DNA of 64,000 bases, from assembly GCA_040772905.1 (NCBI GenBank), contig JAXGXJ010000005.1, forward strand, positions 356,687 to 420,686, read 5' to 3'. Positions 9,477-18,681 of the stretch are shown here, one piece after another; the first letter of the stretch is position 1; every line of letters starts with the position of its first letter. The notes under the pieces were generated by a model. The model was not told the DNA's origin, made no database searches, and saw only the letters and a list, made by a program, of their open reading frames with translations. The stretch comes from JAXGXJ01 sp040772905 (GTDB lineage Bacteria > Actinomycetota > Thermoleophilia > RBG-16-64-13). The position numbers were made by a program, and so were the translations under genes.

Positions 9477-10679
9477 ATGCACGAGCGTGAACTTCTCCAG
9501 CAGATACTCGATACCGTGCCGCAGTGGTACCGAGCCGACCATGGGCCTGTACGGCACGAGCTCGAGGTGCACGGAGAGCGTCTGACGTTCTTCAGCCACG
9601 CCGCCTTCACGCCATTGCTCCAACAGGTGTGCGACCTCATCCAAAGCCGCATGGAGACCTGGGCTGATTCTCTGCCCGAAGTGGTGGCCTTGCGCGACCT
9701 CTCCAGCATCCGGCGTGAGATCGTCATCGCCTGGCTGCGCGGCCATGATGCCGAGGTGGAGTGGGAACGTCTCTTCGCTTGGGCGGACAACCTGGAGTTC
9801 CGCACCTCGGAGAACCATCCCGTCACCATGAACCTCATCCTCTCGCCGGGAAGCGGGGGCACCGACATCACCGAGGTGTCGCTGCAGAAGGGTCTGGACT
9901 CCATCGCTACCAGCGGGCAGGTGTTCCTGGAGGTGGACAAGCACCTCCGCTTCTTGGACTACCGGCAGATCACGCGTGAGGACATCTGCCAGGTCTCGTC
10001 GCCATCGTTCAATCCCGAGTTCGTCGATCCGTTCGTGTCGGTGCTGGGACCGGGACAGTGGTCGTTCCACATCACCGAGCAGGGCGATACCCTCGTGCTC
10101 GATAGGGGAGGGCTGATGGCCAGCTGTCGCAAGGGGCGCTGGATCATCTACGACCGTCCGGCGTTGATCGACGCGGCTGCATCGATCTTCGGCAGCGAAC
10201 AGACGGGCACGAACATACTCCTGAGTGCGCTCGACCTGAGCTATCGCAGGAGGGGTGCCCTGCTGGTCTTCGACCCGCAGCGGCGTGCGGTGGACCATCT
10301 GGTGGAGTGTGCCTGCCGCATGGTCGATCCCGATCGGCCGCCCACCGGCATCCATGCCCTGCTGGGTCCACGTGCCTCCAGTATCAAGATGAGCTCAGGG
10401 CTCGAGCGCGAGCATCAACGCAACCTGCTGCTGGAGTTGGCCACCATCGACGGCGCCGTGGTGTTCGACGAATCAGCGGTGCTCGCCTTCGGCGGGATCC
10501 TGCACATGCACGACTCCGCACGGGGTCGGCTGGGGGCGCGCATGACCGCCGCGTACTCCGCGTACGCCTGGGGCGGGACGCCGGTGATGATCTCAGCCGA
10601 CGGCGAGATGACCATCATCTTCACCAGCCACGATCCCGTCGGCGGGCGTTCGGGTATGGCGAGCCTGAGCTTGCTCTAG
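9477..10679 (+). CDS. Divergent diadenylate-cyclase-fold (DisA_N-like) protein
   Basis: A 400-residue soluble protein. The C-terminal 150 residues match the DAC fold: RRGALLVFD, a long helix, then LATIDGAVVFDE (the DGA motif) and AFGGIL. However the RHR motif that binds ATP phosphates in DisA/CdaA reads GARMTAAYSAYAWGG, so cyclase activity is doubtful. The N-terminal 230 residues have no domain I can name. ATG start with GGGAGGGG upstream. It follows the PASTA kinase on the same strand by 125 bases. Members of the wider superfamily are known as probable nucleotide-sensor (DACN-type) domains, so c-di-AMP or ATP sensing is a reasonable guess. Naming to family level is moderately sure; function is inferred. 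Confidence 0.6.
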   Translation: MHERELLQQILDTVPQWYRADHGPVRHELEVHGERLTFFSHAAFTPLLQQVCDLIQSRMETWADSLPEVVALRDLSSIRREIVIAWLRGHDAEVEWERLFAWADNLEFRTSENHPVTMNLILSPGSGGTDITEVSLQKGLDSIATSGQVFLEVDKHLRFLDYRQITREDICQVSSPSFNPEFVDPFVSVLGPGQWSFHITEQGDTLVLDRGGLMASCRKGRWIIYDRPALIDAAASIFGSEQTGTNILLSALDLSYRRRGALLVFDPQRRAVDHLVECACRMVDPDRPPTGIHALLGPRASSIKMSSGLEREHQRNLLLELATIDGAVVFDESAVLAFGGILHMHDSARGRLGARMTAAYSAYAWGGTPVMISADGEMTIIFTSHDPVGGRSGMASLSLL

Positions 10680-10731
10680 GCGCGTCGGGAACGGCCTCAC
10701 AGCGGGTGCCGTGCCATGCCTGCGCCTTGCC

Positions 10732-11148
10732 TCAGTGGCGGGACAGACGCTCTCCCTCTTCACCCGGGGCTTGCAGCGTGATGGTCGAGTCGAGCAACAG
10801 GCACTGTGACGGCGGCCGCGTGCTGCTCTTCGCGGCGTCGAGGTCGTAGTAGGCGTAGAGCTGTCGTTCCAGCTCCTCTGTGAGGTCCTCGCCCTTGTCC
10901 ATGCGGGGTGCGTCTTTCACCCGGCCTTCGCTGTAGGGGACGTTCAACCGGTCACCGCTGGCGCGGGCCTCCAACGCCGGCACGAACGTCTTCTTCGTGC
11001 CGAAGAGGCCGGTCTTCACCAGCAACCATTCGGCACGTCCGGTGGCCTCGTCGTAGTAGATCTCGTCGATGGTGCCGATCTTCTCGCCGTCGGCATCGTA
11101 GAGCGGCTTGTCGAGCCAGGTGCGCATCAGCTGCATCGGGCCTTCCAT
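10732..11148 (-). CDS. PRC-barrel domain protein
   Basis: A 138-residue cytosolic protein. Residues about 8-75 form a PRC-barrel: DKPLYDADGEKIGTIDEIY, then GRAEWLLVKTGLFG and a closing VPYSEGRVKDAP segment. A short helical and disordered tail follows. ATG start preceded by AAGGGGGAT. PRC-barrels occur in RimM, photosynthetic reaction centre H subunits and many small stress-associated proteins. This one is of the stand-alone actinobacterial type and cannot be given a specific role. It is convergent with the DAC-like gene. Confidence 0.8.
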   Translation of the reverse strand: MEGPMQLMRTWLDKPLYDADGEKIGTIDEIYYDEATGRAEWLLVKTGLFGTKKTFVPALEARASGDRLNVPYSEGRVKDAPRMDKGEDLTEELERQLYAYYDLDAAKSSTRPPSQCLLLDSTITLQAPGEEGERLSRH

Positions 11149-11262
11149 CAGTATCCCCCTTGTTGTATGTGCTCGCTCGCCGTCGCAGTCACCTCATAGC
11201 GTACCCTCTTGCCGGGCTCTGTAACACGTGCGTGGGCCGGCGGCGTCGCGCCGCCTCAAGGC

Positions 11263-11784
11263 TCAGTCGTCGACGGTAGGCGAGTCGAGGCGGCGGATGG
11301 GGACCCCGCCCACCACGGCGCCGGCGGGTACGTCGCGGTTGACCAGGCTGCAGGCCGAGACGGTGGCGCCATCGCCGATCACCACCCCGGGCAGGATGGT
11401 GACGTTCGCAGCGATCATGACGTCTTTGCCCACCACCACGGGTCCGGTGCGCAGCTCGTCCCGCAGGAACTCGTGAGCGAGGATAACGGTGTTGTAGCCT
11501 ATAATCGAGTTCTCCCCCAACTGGATGAGCCGTGGGAAGAACACGTCGATGGTGGAGCCCAAGCCCGCACTGACGTGGGGCCCCACCTTGACTCCGATCA
11601 TCCGGTAGAGGCGGTTCTTCCAGCGCAGACTCGGAAGGGTGCGGCATGCGTAGATCACAGCGAAGTTCAGCATGACCTGGTGCAACGGCACCCAGCGACG
11701 CCACGACCACAACGAGTTGACCCCGTCGGGGGCAGGGTGGCTGGTGAGCCGCGCGTTCCGTCCGTTGGGAAGAGGTTCGCTCAC
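11263..11784 (-). CDS. Hexapeptide-repeat acyltransferase (maltose/galactoside acetyltransferase-like)
   Basis: A 173-residue left-handed beta-helix enzyme, probably acetylating a sugar or similar acceptor from acetyl-CoA. Hexapeptide turns are clear in the C-terminal two-thirds (IGVKVGPHVSAG, VVVGKDVMIAANVTILPGVVIGDGATVSA, VPAGAVVGGVP), and the conserved His of the NTVILAHEF segment is a candidate catalytic base. Start taken at the GTG before SEPLPNG, with GGAG six bases upstream; the long frame extending into the divergent membrane-protein gene is not credible. Acceptor unknown. Confidence 0.75.
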   Translation of the reverse strand: MSEPLPNGRNARLTSHPAPDGVNSLWSWRRWVPLHQVMLNFAVIYACRTLPSLRWKNRLYRMIGVKVGPHVSAGLGSTIDVFFPRLIQLGENSIIGYNTVILAHEFLRDELRTGPVVVGKDVMIAANVTILPGVVIGDGATVSACSLVNRDVPAGAVVGGVPIRRLDSPTVDD

Positions 11785-11844
11785 GTCATCTCCGCCGGTC
11801 GCGGTCTGGGGGCCGCTGCCTATGGTAGCTAATCTGGGGCGGCT

Positions 11845-12507
11845 ATGACGCCCCTGTGGCGCAACGTCGGACTGCCGGTGGGCACGGGTTTCCGGCTGGT
11901 GCCGCTGGCGCTCCGGTGGAGGCCTTGGCTGATATTCGCCCGCTGGGTCATCGGTTCGCCCATAATGTGGCTGCTCTTCGCGGTCAACATCGGCGGGGCT
12001 GTGGCCGGGTACCTGTTCTGGTACGGCGATTCTCTGGCTGCCGCCCCCTTCTACCTGTGGCCTTTCGTGCCCGACAGCCCCCTGTCGGTCACCCTCATGG
12101 GCTTCGCCCTGCTCCTCTTCCACTTCAACCGGCGGCTGGAATTCTTGGGCCTGTTGGCCGCGGGCATGTGCATGAAGTACGGCATCTGGACGGATTTCGT
12201 CTGGTTCGCCAACCACCTCTCCGGGGGCGAGTATCATTTCGTCGCGGTGCTCATGAGTCTCACCCACTTCGGCATGGTCATCCAGGGGTTCATCCTGTCG
12301 CCCTACCTTCGCTTCCGGCCTGTGCATGCATTGCTGGCGGCCACGTTCTTGGCGGCCAACGACGTGGTGGATTATGTGTTCGGCTACCACCCGCCGCTGC
12401 CCAACCCCGAGGACCTGGGAGCCATCACGGCGTTCTCACTGGCCAGCACAGCGGCCATCGTGGGCTTCTGGGCGATCATGGTGCTGCGCCCACGGAGGGA
12501 GGCATGA
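11845..12507 (+). CDS. DUF1405 (YpjA-like) membrane protein
   Basis: A 220-residue protein with about six transmembrane helices and the family hallmark of a Trp/Pro-rich loop (APFYLWPFVPDSPLS) after the first helices. Other conserved family traits are MKYGIWT and the ANDVVDY motif near the end. Function of DUF1405 is unknown. Its stop overlaps the start of pcrB as ATGA, so the two are almost certainly cotranscribed and translationally coupled, suggesting a shared membrane-lipid role. Divergent from the acyltransferase gene across only 60 bases. Confidence 0.82.
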   Translation: MTPLWRNVGLPVGTGFRLVPLALRWRPWLIFARWVIGSPIMWLLFAVNIGGAVAGYLFWYGDSLAAAPFYLWPFVPDSPLSVTLMGFALLLFHFNRRLEFLGLLAAGMCMKYGIWTDFVWFANHLSGGEYHFVAVLMSLTHFGMVIQGFILSPYLRFRPVHALLAATFLAANDVVDYVFGYHPPLPNPEDLGAITAFSLASTAAIVGFWAIMVLRPRREA

Positions 12508-13181
12508 TCCCCGCCCCGGCAGACTGGAGCCGGGTGGTGAAGCTCGATCCCGCCCGTTCCCTGAGCAGGGAGCGGTTGGAGGCGGTCCGGGCCTGGCGGC
12601 CCGATGCGGTCGTGGTGGGCGGCACCGGCGGGTACGGGGCGGGAGAGGTGTTGGCGTTGCTGATGCGTCTCCGTCACCTGGATCTGCCTCTGGCGATGGA
12701 GATCTCCGACCAGGCCGCACTCTGTCCCGGGTTCGACCTCTACCTCGTGCCCATGGTGTTGAACAGCCGGCAGACCGAGTGGATCATCGGCCGACATCAC
12801 GCGGCCGTGAAGCGTTTCGCCCAACGAGCGGAGTGGGAGCGACTGGTGGTGGAGGGCTACTGCATCCTCAATCCCGCCGCCAGTGCAGCTGAACTCACCC
12901 AAGCCGACACGGGGCTCCTGGTCGACGACGTGGCGGCTTACGCGCGCGTAGCCGAACATCTGCTCCATCTGCCCATCTTCTACCTGGAGTACAGCGGCGC
13001 CTACGGGCCGCCTGAGATGGTGCAGGCAGTGCGCCGGGTGTTGGGGGAGACCCGTCTGTGGTATGGGGGCGGTATCACCAGCGACCGCCAGGCGACCGAG
13101 ATGGGCGCATGGGCCGACACCATCGTGGTGGGGAACGCCGTGTACGACGAGGAGAGGGGCGACGTGCTCCTCTCACCCTAG
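12504..13181 (+). CDS. pcrB: PcrB/GGGP-synthase family prenylglyceryl phosphate synthase
   Basis: A TIM-barrel prenyltransferase that joins a polyprenyl diphosphate to sn-glycerol 1-phosphate, forming an archaeal-type ether lipid. The diagnostic motifs are all present in 225 residues: KLDPARS at the start, VVVGGTGGYGAG, EISDQAALCPGFDLYLVP followed by VLNSRQ, FYLEYSGAYG, LWYGGGI and the phosphate-binding ADTIVVGNAVY. Its ATG overlaps the DUF1405 stop. Bacillus PcrB makes heptaprenylglyceryl phosphate; archaeal enzymes use geranylgeranyl diphosphate. Chain length cannot be predicted here. No glycerol-1-phosphate dehydrogenase gene is visible in the window. Confidence 0.88.
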   Translation: MIPAPADWSRVVKLDPARSLSRERLEAVRAWRPDAVVVGGTGGYGAGEVLALLMRLRHLDLPLAMEISDQAALCPGFDLYLVPMVLNSRQTEWIIGRHHAAVKRFAQRAEWERLVVEGYCILNPAASAAELTQADTGLLVDDVAAYARVAEHLLHLPIFYLEYSGAYGPPEMVQAVRRVLGETRLWYGGGITSDRQATEMGAWADTIVVGNAVYDEERGDVLLSP

Positions 13182-13191
13182 CCGGCAGACG

Positions 13192-14214
13192 TCAGAGGGT
13201 GCTCGCGGGCCCGCTTTTTGTGTGGAGCCCGTCCTTGGGCCGCCGGATGAGACGCGGGTTCTCGATCATGATGACCGTGTCCGGAGGTACCGGCTCGGTG
13301 AGCCACACGTTACCGCCGATCACGGAACGCGCACCGATGACGGTGTCGCCGCCGAGGATGGTGGCGCCCGAGTAGATGATGACGTCGTCTTCGATGGTGG
13401 GATGGCGCTTGCGTCCGCGGTATTCATCGCCCGCTCCCTTGGGCAGCGAGAGGGCGCCCAGCGTGACCCCCTGATAGATGCGGACGTTCCGACCGATGGT
13501 AGTGGTCTCACCGATGACCACGCCGGTGCCGTGGTCGATGACGAAGCCGTTGCCGATCTCAGCCCCAGGATGTATGTCGATGCCGGTGACGCTGTGCATG
13601 CGCTCGGTCATCATGCGCGGGAGCATGGGCACCTCGAGCTCCCAGAGCCTGTGGGCCAGACGGTACACGGCGATGGCCTGCAGACCGGGATAGCTGTAGA
13701 CGATCTCGTCCGTGGTCTGCGCGGCGGGATCGCCCTCGAAGGTGGCGCGGATATCGTCCGCAAGAACGCCGCGGATGGCAGGAAGAGCGCTCAGGAGGTC
13801 CAGAGCGGCCTGATAGCCGCGCTCTTCGCAGTTCGTGCATTCGCGATCGAAACGGAAGCATTCGTGACGGATGCTGCGCCAGACCTGCTCGGAGAGGAGG
13901 TCGAAGAGCTTCGTGATCACCTGTCCCAGTACGAAGCGCGAATTGACGGGATCGATGCGGGTGCGGCTGAAGAATCCGGGGAAGAGCAGTTCACGGGCCG
14001 TCTCGATGATCTCCACCACGGCTTCGCGGGAGGGGATGGGCTCGTAGCCCACGTGAGTGTGGCAGTCGGCGGCTGCGCAATCCGAGATGATGGTCTCGCT
14101 CAGGGCCCGCAGCTTGTCGCGGTAGGCGACGGCGGCGTTGGCCTCATAACGGCAGTCGGCCCGGCGTCCGCCGGCCGGGGCGGAGGTCGCTGCTGGGGTG
14201 ATGTCGTCTGCCAC
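13192..14214 (-). CDS. cysE: Serine O-acetyltransferase, long EpsC/CysE form
   Basis: Transfers acetyl from acetyl-CoA to L-serine, the committed step of cysteine synthesis. The 340-residue protein has a long helical N-domain, then the left-handed beta-helix with GIDIHPGAEIGNGFVIDHGTG, VVIGETTTIGRNV, YQGVTLGA and RHPTIEDDVIIYSGATILGG. The two catalytic His of the family (in DIHPG and IDHGTG) are present. Start is a GTG five bases after AAGGAGG; the frame opens 12 codons earlier with no ribosome site. It carries a Cys-rich patch (ECTNCEERG) in the N-domain that may be structural. It stands alone, without cysK, and is convergent with pcrB. Confidence 0.9.
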   Translation of the reverse strand: MADDITPAATSAPAGGRRADCRYEANAAVAYRDKLRALSETIISDCAAADCHTHVGYEPIPSREAVVEIIETARELLFPGFFSRTRIDPVNSRFVLGQVITKLFDLLSEQVWRSIRHECFRFDRECTNCEERGYQAALDLLSALPAIRGVLADDIRATFEGDPAAQTTDEIVYSYPGLQAIAVYRLAHRLWELEVPMLPRMMTERMHSVTGIDIHPGAEIGNGFVIDHGTGVVIGETTTIGRNVRIYQGVTLGALSLPKGAGDEYRGRKRHPTIEDDVIIYSGATILGGDTVIGARSVIGGNVWLTEPVPPDTVIMIENPRLIRRPKDGLHTKSGPASTL

Positions 14215-14360
14215 GTGGTCCTCCTTGCTGGACGAGAGGAAAGGTAGCACACGCTCGCCCGCGCGGGGTCTCTCCGCGAGATGGCAGGACGCTCGGTCCC
14301 GTCCGAGGCAGGCGCTACCATATGGGGCGACACTGCTTGAGCGGGGCGGACGGGAGGGCG

Positions 14361-15530
14361 ATGCGCTTCATACACACGGCCGACTGGCATCTGGGACGAC
14401 TGTTCCACGGGGTGCATCTTACGGAAGACCAGCGCTTTGCACTGCAGGGGCTGCTCCGTCTGGCTCGGGAACGGCAGGTCGACGCAGTAGTGATCGCGGG
14501 CGACGTGTTCGACCGGGGTGTGCCGCCGACGGAGGCCGTCGACCTGCTCGATGAGATCGTGGCCACGCTCGCTCTCGATCTGCATGTGCAGGTGGTGATG
14601 ATCGCGGGCAACCACGACAGTGCCGTCCGCCTGGAGTACATGAGCGGTCTGGCCCGCCGGACGGGAGTGCACGTGGTCGGCCGCGTGGGAGCGCGGCCTG
14701 AGCCGGCGTTGGTGGTGGGGCGCGACGGAGTGAGGGTGCGCTTCTGGCCGCTCGCGTACACCGACCCGGAGACGGCCCGGTATGAGCTGGGACGCGACGA
14801 CATCCACAGCCACGAGGCCGTGTTTCGCGGGCAACTCGAATGCCTGGAGGCTGATCCTGCCGAGGTGGACGCCAACGTGCTGATAGCGCACGCCTTCGTG
14901 GCGGGGTGCAGAGAGAGCGAGTCAGAGCGCGCGCTCAGCGTGGGGGGGACCGGGGCTGTTCCGGCCGGACTGCTGCAGGGCTTCGACTATGTGGCGCTGG
15001 GGCATCTGCACGAGGCGCAACCGGCGGGCTCGGAGTCCGTACGCTACTCGGGCTCACTGCTGAAGTACTCCTTCAACGAGGCCGAGCAGGACAAGGCGTT
15101 CACGGTTGTCGACCTCGTTCCAGGCCGGCCGCCCGCGCTGGAGTTGGTCCCGGTGGTACCCAGGCGTGATGTGCGCCGGGTGCGCGGCCGTTTCGAGGAG
15201 TTGATGGGCGCCGCGGATGCTGCGCTGAGTACGGCTAAGGACTGCTACGTGGAGGCGGTCCTCACCGACACCGAACCGGTCCTCGATCCCGTACAGAGGT
15301 TGCGGCAGGTGTTCCCCTATCTGCTGTCGCTCCGCCGTGAGTCGCAGATGGGCCCAGTCGCGGGGCCGTCTGGTGGGGGCACTGTCATCCAGACGCGGTC
15401 CACCTTCGAGCTCTTCGGCGAGTTCTTCTTCGACGTGAAGGCCACTGAGTTGAGCGGCGCGCAGCGCGAGGTACTGGCGGCCGTGCTGACCGACATCGAG
15501 CGAGAACGGCGGGAGGGGGTGGGCGCATGA
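14361..15530 (+). CDS. sbcD: Nuclease SbcCD, subunit D (Mre11-type)
   Basis: Metallo-phosphoesterase subunit of the SbcCD complex, which opens hairpins and trims protein-blocked DNA ends. Motifs in order: HTADWHLGR, GDVFDRG, IAGNHDS, a central IAHAFVAG, and VALGHLHEAQ, i.e. the full two-metal nuclease set. The capping domain follows to 389 residues. Start is ATG preceded by GGGAGG; the 13 codons upstream are not supported. Its stop overlaps the sbcC start as ATGA. Confidence 0.95.
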   Translation: MRFIHTADWHLGRLFHGVHLTEDQRFALQGLLRLARERQVDAVVIAGDVFDRGVPPTEAVDLLDEIVATLALDLHVQVVMIAGNHDSAVRLEYMSGLARRTGVHVVGRVGARPEPALVVGRDGVRVRFWPLAYTDPETARYELGRDDIHSHEAVFRGQLECLEADPAEVDANVLIAHAFVAGCRESESERALSVGGTGAVPAGLLQGFDYVALGHLHEAQPAGSESVRYSGSLLKYSFNEAEQDKAFTVVDLVPGRPPALELVPVVPRRDVRRVRGRFEELMGAADAALSTAKDCYVEAVLTDTEPVLDPVQRLRQVFPYLLSLRRESQMGPVAGPSGGGTVIQTRSTFELFGEFFFDVKATELSGAQREVLAAVLTDIERERREGVGA

Positions 15531-18500
15531 GGCCGTTACGTCTGGTGATGCAGGCGTTCGGCCCCTACCGGGACGAGCAAGTGCTCGACTTCACAGAACT
15601 GGGCCCCAACCGGGTGTTCCTCATCCACGGAGACACGGGTTCCGGAAAGACGACCATCCTCGATGCGATCGTCTTTGCTCTCTACGGGTCTACCAGCGGC
15701 GGTGAGCGCCAGGCTGAGCAGATGCGCTCCGAGAGTGCGCTACCAACCGTGCCTACCGAGGTGACATTCGACTTCGCCCTGGGTGGACGGAGCTATCGCA
15801 TCCGGCGCAGACCCACGCAACTCCTGGCGGGGGTGCGGGCAGGGTCGGCGCTCGTCACCAAGCAGGCTGAGGTGAGCATGTGGGATACCACCGGCTGTGG
15901 TCCCGATGACGAGGGGCGCCCTCTCACCAGCAAGATCCGGGAGGCGGATGCCCGGGTGAAGGCCCTGTTGGGCTTTTCCTGCGACCAGTTCCGCCAAGTG
16001 GTGGTGCTCCCGCAGGGACGATTTCGCGAACTGCTCTCCGCGGGGTCGGACAAGCGCGAGGAGATATTGCGCCAACTGTTCCGCAGCGATCGCTTCAAGG
16101 AGGTGGAGGCGCAGCTGGTCGAGCGGGCCCGCGACGTGCGCAGACAGATGGAGCAGGTCGCAGTCCAGCGCCAAACCCAGCTGGAGATGGCTGGAGCGAG
16201 AGACGAGGCTGGACTGCGCGCACTGCTGGAGGCTGCCGAGGCGGCGGTCACCAGAGGGGCGGCGGAGGTGACTGTGCGAGGGGACGCCCAGCAGGCGGCG
16301 ACACGAGCGTTGCAAGCAGCCGAAGCAGCGCATGAGGCCGACAAGGCGCGCAGTCAGGCACGCGCCGCCGTAGAAGCTCTGGAAACGAAGAAGTCCCTCA
16401 TGGAGCAGCAGCGCCTGCGGCTCGAGGCGGCGGCACGCGCCGAGAGAGTGGAGCAGTCCGACGCAAGCCGGCGCGATGTAGCGGCCCGACTCGAGGAGAC
16501 GAGGGCAGCGCACGCGGGGGCGCTCACGGCTCTCGATGAGGCTCGCATGAATGAGGAGGCGGCCGTTGCGCAGTTGACTCTCGAGACCCAGAAGCAACCG
16601 CAGCGACTGGTCGCCGAGGAGCGGGTGCGGGAACTCGAGCGCCTGGTCGGGGTCCGCGACGCTTGGCTCTCGGCGGAGCGCGATCGACGGGCGGCGGCTA
16701 AGGAGGCTCATGAGGCCGAGGGCGAGGTGGAACGAGCCCAAGTCGCACAGGCGGAAGCCCAGGCTGAGGTCGAGGAAGGGCGTCAACGAGCAGAGGCGGC
16801 GCACCGCGCGCAGTCCGAACTCCAGTCGGCACGGGTGCGCTTCAAGGCGGCCGAACGACGGGCGAGGGACTGCGCGCGCCTCGTGAGTGTGATAGCGGCC
16901 GTGGAGCAGGCGCGTGCGGAAGAAGAGAGGCTGGGTCAGGCGGAGCAGCAGGCTGCAGAGATGCTGCGTGCGCAGGAGTCGCGCCTTACACAAGTCGAAG
17001 AGGGATGGAAGGCCGGACGAGCCGCGGCGCTGGCGCGGAGCCTCGCGCCGGGGGAGCCCTGTCCCGTGTGTGGGTCGCGTGAGCACCCGGCGCCGGCGGT
17101 CAGCGAGGGGAGCGAGACCTCGGATGACGACCTGGAGAGGGCGCGCGCGGCCGCCACGGCCGCGCGCGCCGCTCACGACCAGGCTCGCTCGGCGTGGGTG
17201 AAGGCCGCGTCTCACCAGTCTGCCCTCCGGGCGGAGGCAGCGGCTGTCCAGGCTGAGATCGTCGGCATGGCAGTCCCGGGTGCCGCGACGTCGGAGGTCA
17301 CGTCGCTCTCCGCCCGAAGTGACGTCGAGCCCCTGGACGGTGGCGTCGCCCGGACTCTGCTGCACGAGGCGGATGCCGCCCTGGACGCGTGCACAGCGGA
17401 CGTGCAGGCCCTGGAAGCCCAGGCGGACGTCGACGCCGCGCGGCAGCGTATGGAGAGAGCCGAGCGCACATCTGCCGAGCATGCTCAGACGGTGGAGGCG
17501 GCCAAGACGCGTCTGGCCATGGCACGGGAGGCCTTGGCCCGGGCCGAGACTCGCGTGGCCGAGCGCGCGGGCGGTGTGCCTGAGGGTCTTGTGGAGCAAG
17601 GGGCTTTGGAGGCCGCGCTCGTCGCGGCACGGGCCGGCGCGGCAGCGCTGGCTGAAAGCATGGAGGACGCGATGCAAGCTGCCTCGGCGGCGAAGGAGAC
17701 CCGCGTGTCCCTTCAGGCGCGCGCGGCCGAACTCGGCGTCTCTCTCTCCCGGCTCACGAGGGAAGGACAGGCCGCTCAGGAGCGTTTCGAAGCGGCGCTC
17801 ACACAGAACGGTTTCGCAGATGAGGCCGAATGGCGGGCGCAACGGCTTGACGAGGCGGAGCGGCTGCGGTCGCAGGAGGAGCTTGCCCGCTATCAGGAGG
17901 AGTCACAGGTGGCTCGGGGCCGCCTGGCGGAGGCTCAGGCGCGCTGTGAGCAGTGCGCCGATGCAGGTGATGTCGAACAGCTGAGGTCGGCGCTCGAGGC
18001 GGCGCAAAGCGCCTTCGACCGCGCGGTATCCGCACACGCGGAGGCGCAGAGCCACCTCAGGCGTCTCGAGGCCGCGCAGGCCGGTCTGGCCGCCCTTGCG
18101 GCGCGGTCACAAGACATAGATGACGCGTATCAGACCGTCGGCGTATTGGCCGACACGGCATCGGGGCAGAACGAGAGCCGGGTGTCGTTCCAGCGCTGGG
18201 TCTTGGGAGTGTATCTCGACGAGGTGTTGGCCGTCGCGGGGCGCAAGCTCTACAACATGAGCAAGGGTCGCTACCGCTTCGAGCGCCAACGCGACCCGCA
18301 GAGTCGCAGGCGGCCGGCAGGGTTGGACATCGCCGTGTTCGACGAGTTTTCAGGTACGGCGAGGCCGGCGGTCACACTGTCCGGCGGCGAGAGCTTCCTT
18401 GCAGCGTTGGCTTTGGCGCTGGGCCTTGCGGAGACCGTGCAGGCGCATGCGGCCGGCACGCCGCTGGAGACCATCTTCGTGGACGAAGGCTTCGGAGCAC

Positions 18501-18670
18501 TCGACCCCGATGCCCTCGAACTCGCGCTCGACACCCTCATGGAACTACAGTCGAGCGGCCGGCTGGTGGGAGTGATCTCCCATGTGGCCGAGTTGCGCGA
18601 TGTCATCCCTGCGCGCCTGGAAGTCCGCGGAGGGTCCAGCGGCAGCAGCGCACGTTTCGTGGTGCCGTAG
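15527..18670 (+). CDS. sbcC: Nuclease SbcCD, subunit C (Rad50-type SMC ATPase)
   Basis: A 1,047-residue ATPase partner of SbcD. Walker A is HGDTGSGKTT near residue 35, the coiled coils run from about 180 to 880, and the zinc hook GEPCPVCGSREHP sits near residue 505. The ABC signature TLSGGESFLAALAL and Walker B IFVDEGFGALD close the C-terminal lobe. The arms are very rich in Ala, Glu, Arg and Gln as expected for coiled coil. It is translationally coupled to sbcD and followed within 11 bases by the end of the convergent DUF4145 gene. Confidence 0.96.
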   Translation: MRPLRLVMQAFGPYRDEQVLDFTELGPNRVFLIHGDTGSGKTTILDAIVFALYGSTSGGERQAEQMRSESALPTVPTEVTFDFALGGRSYRIRRRPTQLLAGVRAGSALVTKQAEVSMWDTTGCGPDDEGRPLTSKIREADARVKALLGFSCDQFRQVVVLPQGRFRELLSAGSDKREEILRQLFRSDRFKEVEAQLVERARDVRRQMEQVAVQRQTQLEMAGARDEAGLRALLEAAEAAVTRGAAEVTVRGDAQQAATRALQAAEAAHEADKARSQARAAVEALETKKSLMEQQRLRLEAAARAERVEQSDASRRDVAARLEETRAAHAGALTALDEARMNEEAAVAQLTLETQKQPQRLVAEERVRELERLVGVRDAWLSAERDRRAAAKEAHEAEGEVERAQVAQAEAQAEVEEGRQRAEAAHRAQSELQSARVRFKAAERRARDCARLVSVIAAVEQARAEEERLGQAEQQAAEMLRAQESRLTQVEEGWKAGRAAALARSLAPGEPCPVCGSREHPAPAVSEGSETSDDDLERARAAATAARAAHDQARSAWVKAASHQSALRAEAAAVQAEIVGMAVPGAATSEVTSLSARSDVEPLDGGVARTLLHEADAALDACTADVQALEAQADVDAARQRMERAERTSAEHAQTVEAAKTRLAMAREALARAETRVAERAGGVPEGLVEQGALEAALVAARAGAAALAESMEDAMQAASAAKETRVSLQARAAELGVSLSRLTREGQAAQERFEAALTQNGFADEAEWRAQRLDEAERLRSQEELARYQEESQVARGRLAEAQARCEQCADAGDVEQLRSALEAAQSAFDRAVSAHAEAQSHLRRLEAAQAGLAALAARSQDIDDAYQTVGVLADTASGQNESRVSFQRWVLGVYLDEVLAVAGRKLYNMSKGRYRFERQRDPQSRRRPAGLDIAVFDEFSGTARPAVTLSGGESFLAALALALGLAETVQAHAAGTPLETIFVDEGFGALDPDALELALDTLMELQSSGRLVGVISHVAELRDVIPARLEVRGGSSGSSARFVVP

Positions 18671-18681
18671 CCGGCGGCCGC

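Noticed and set aside
8502..10355. 617-codon minus-strand frame across the PASTA kinase and DAC-like genes
   Set aside because: Shadow spanning two real genes and the space between them; no start signal.
15740..17842. 700-codon minus-strand frame opposite sbcC
   Set aside because: Antisense to a coiled-coil gene rich in GCG/GAG codons. The translation is Arg/Leu/Ser-rich with no domain.
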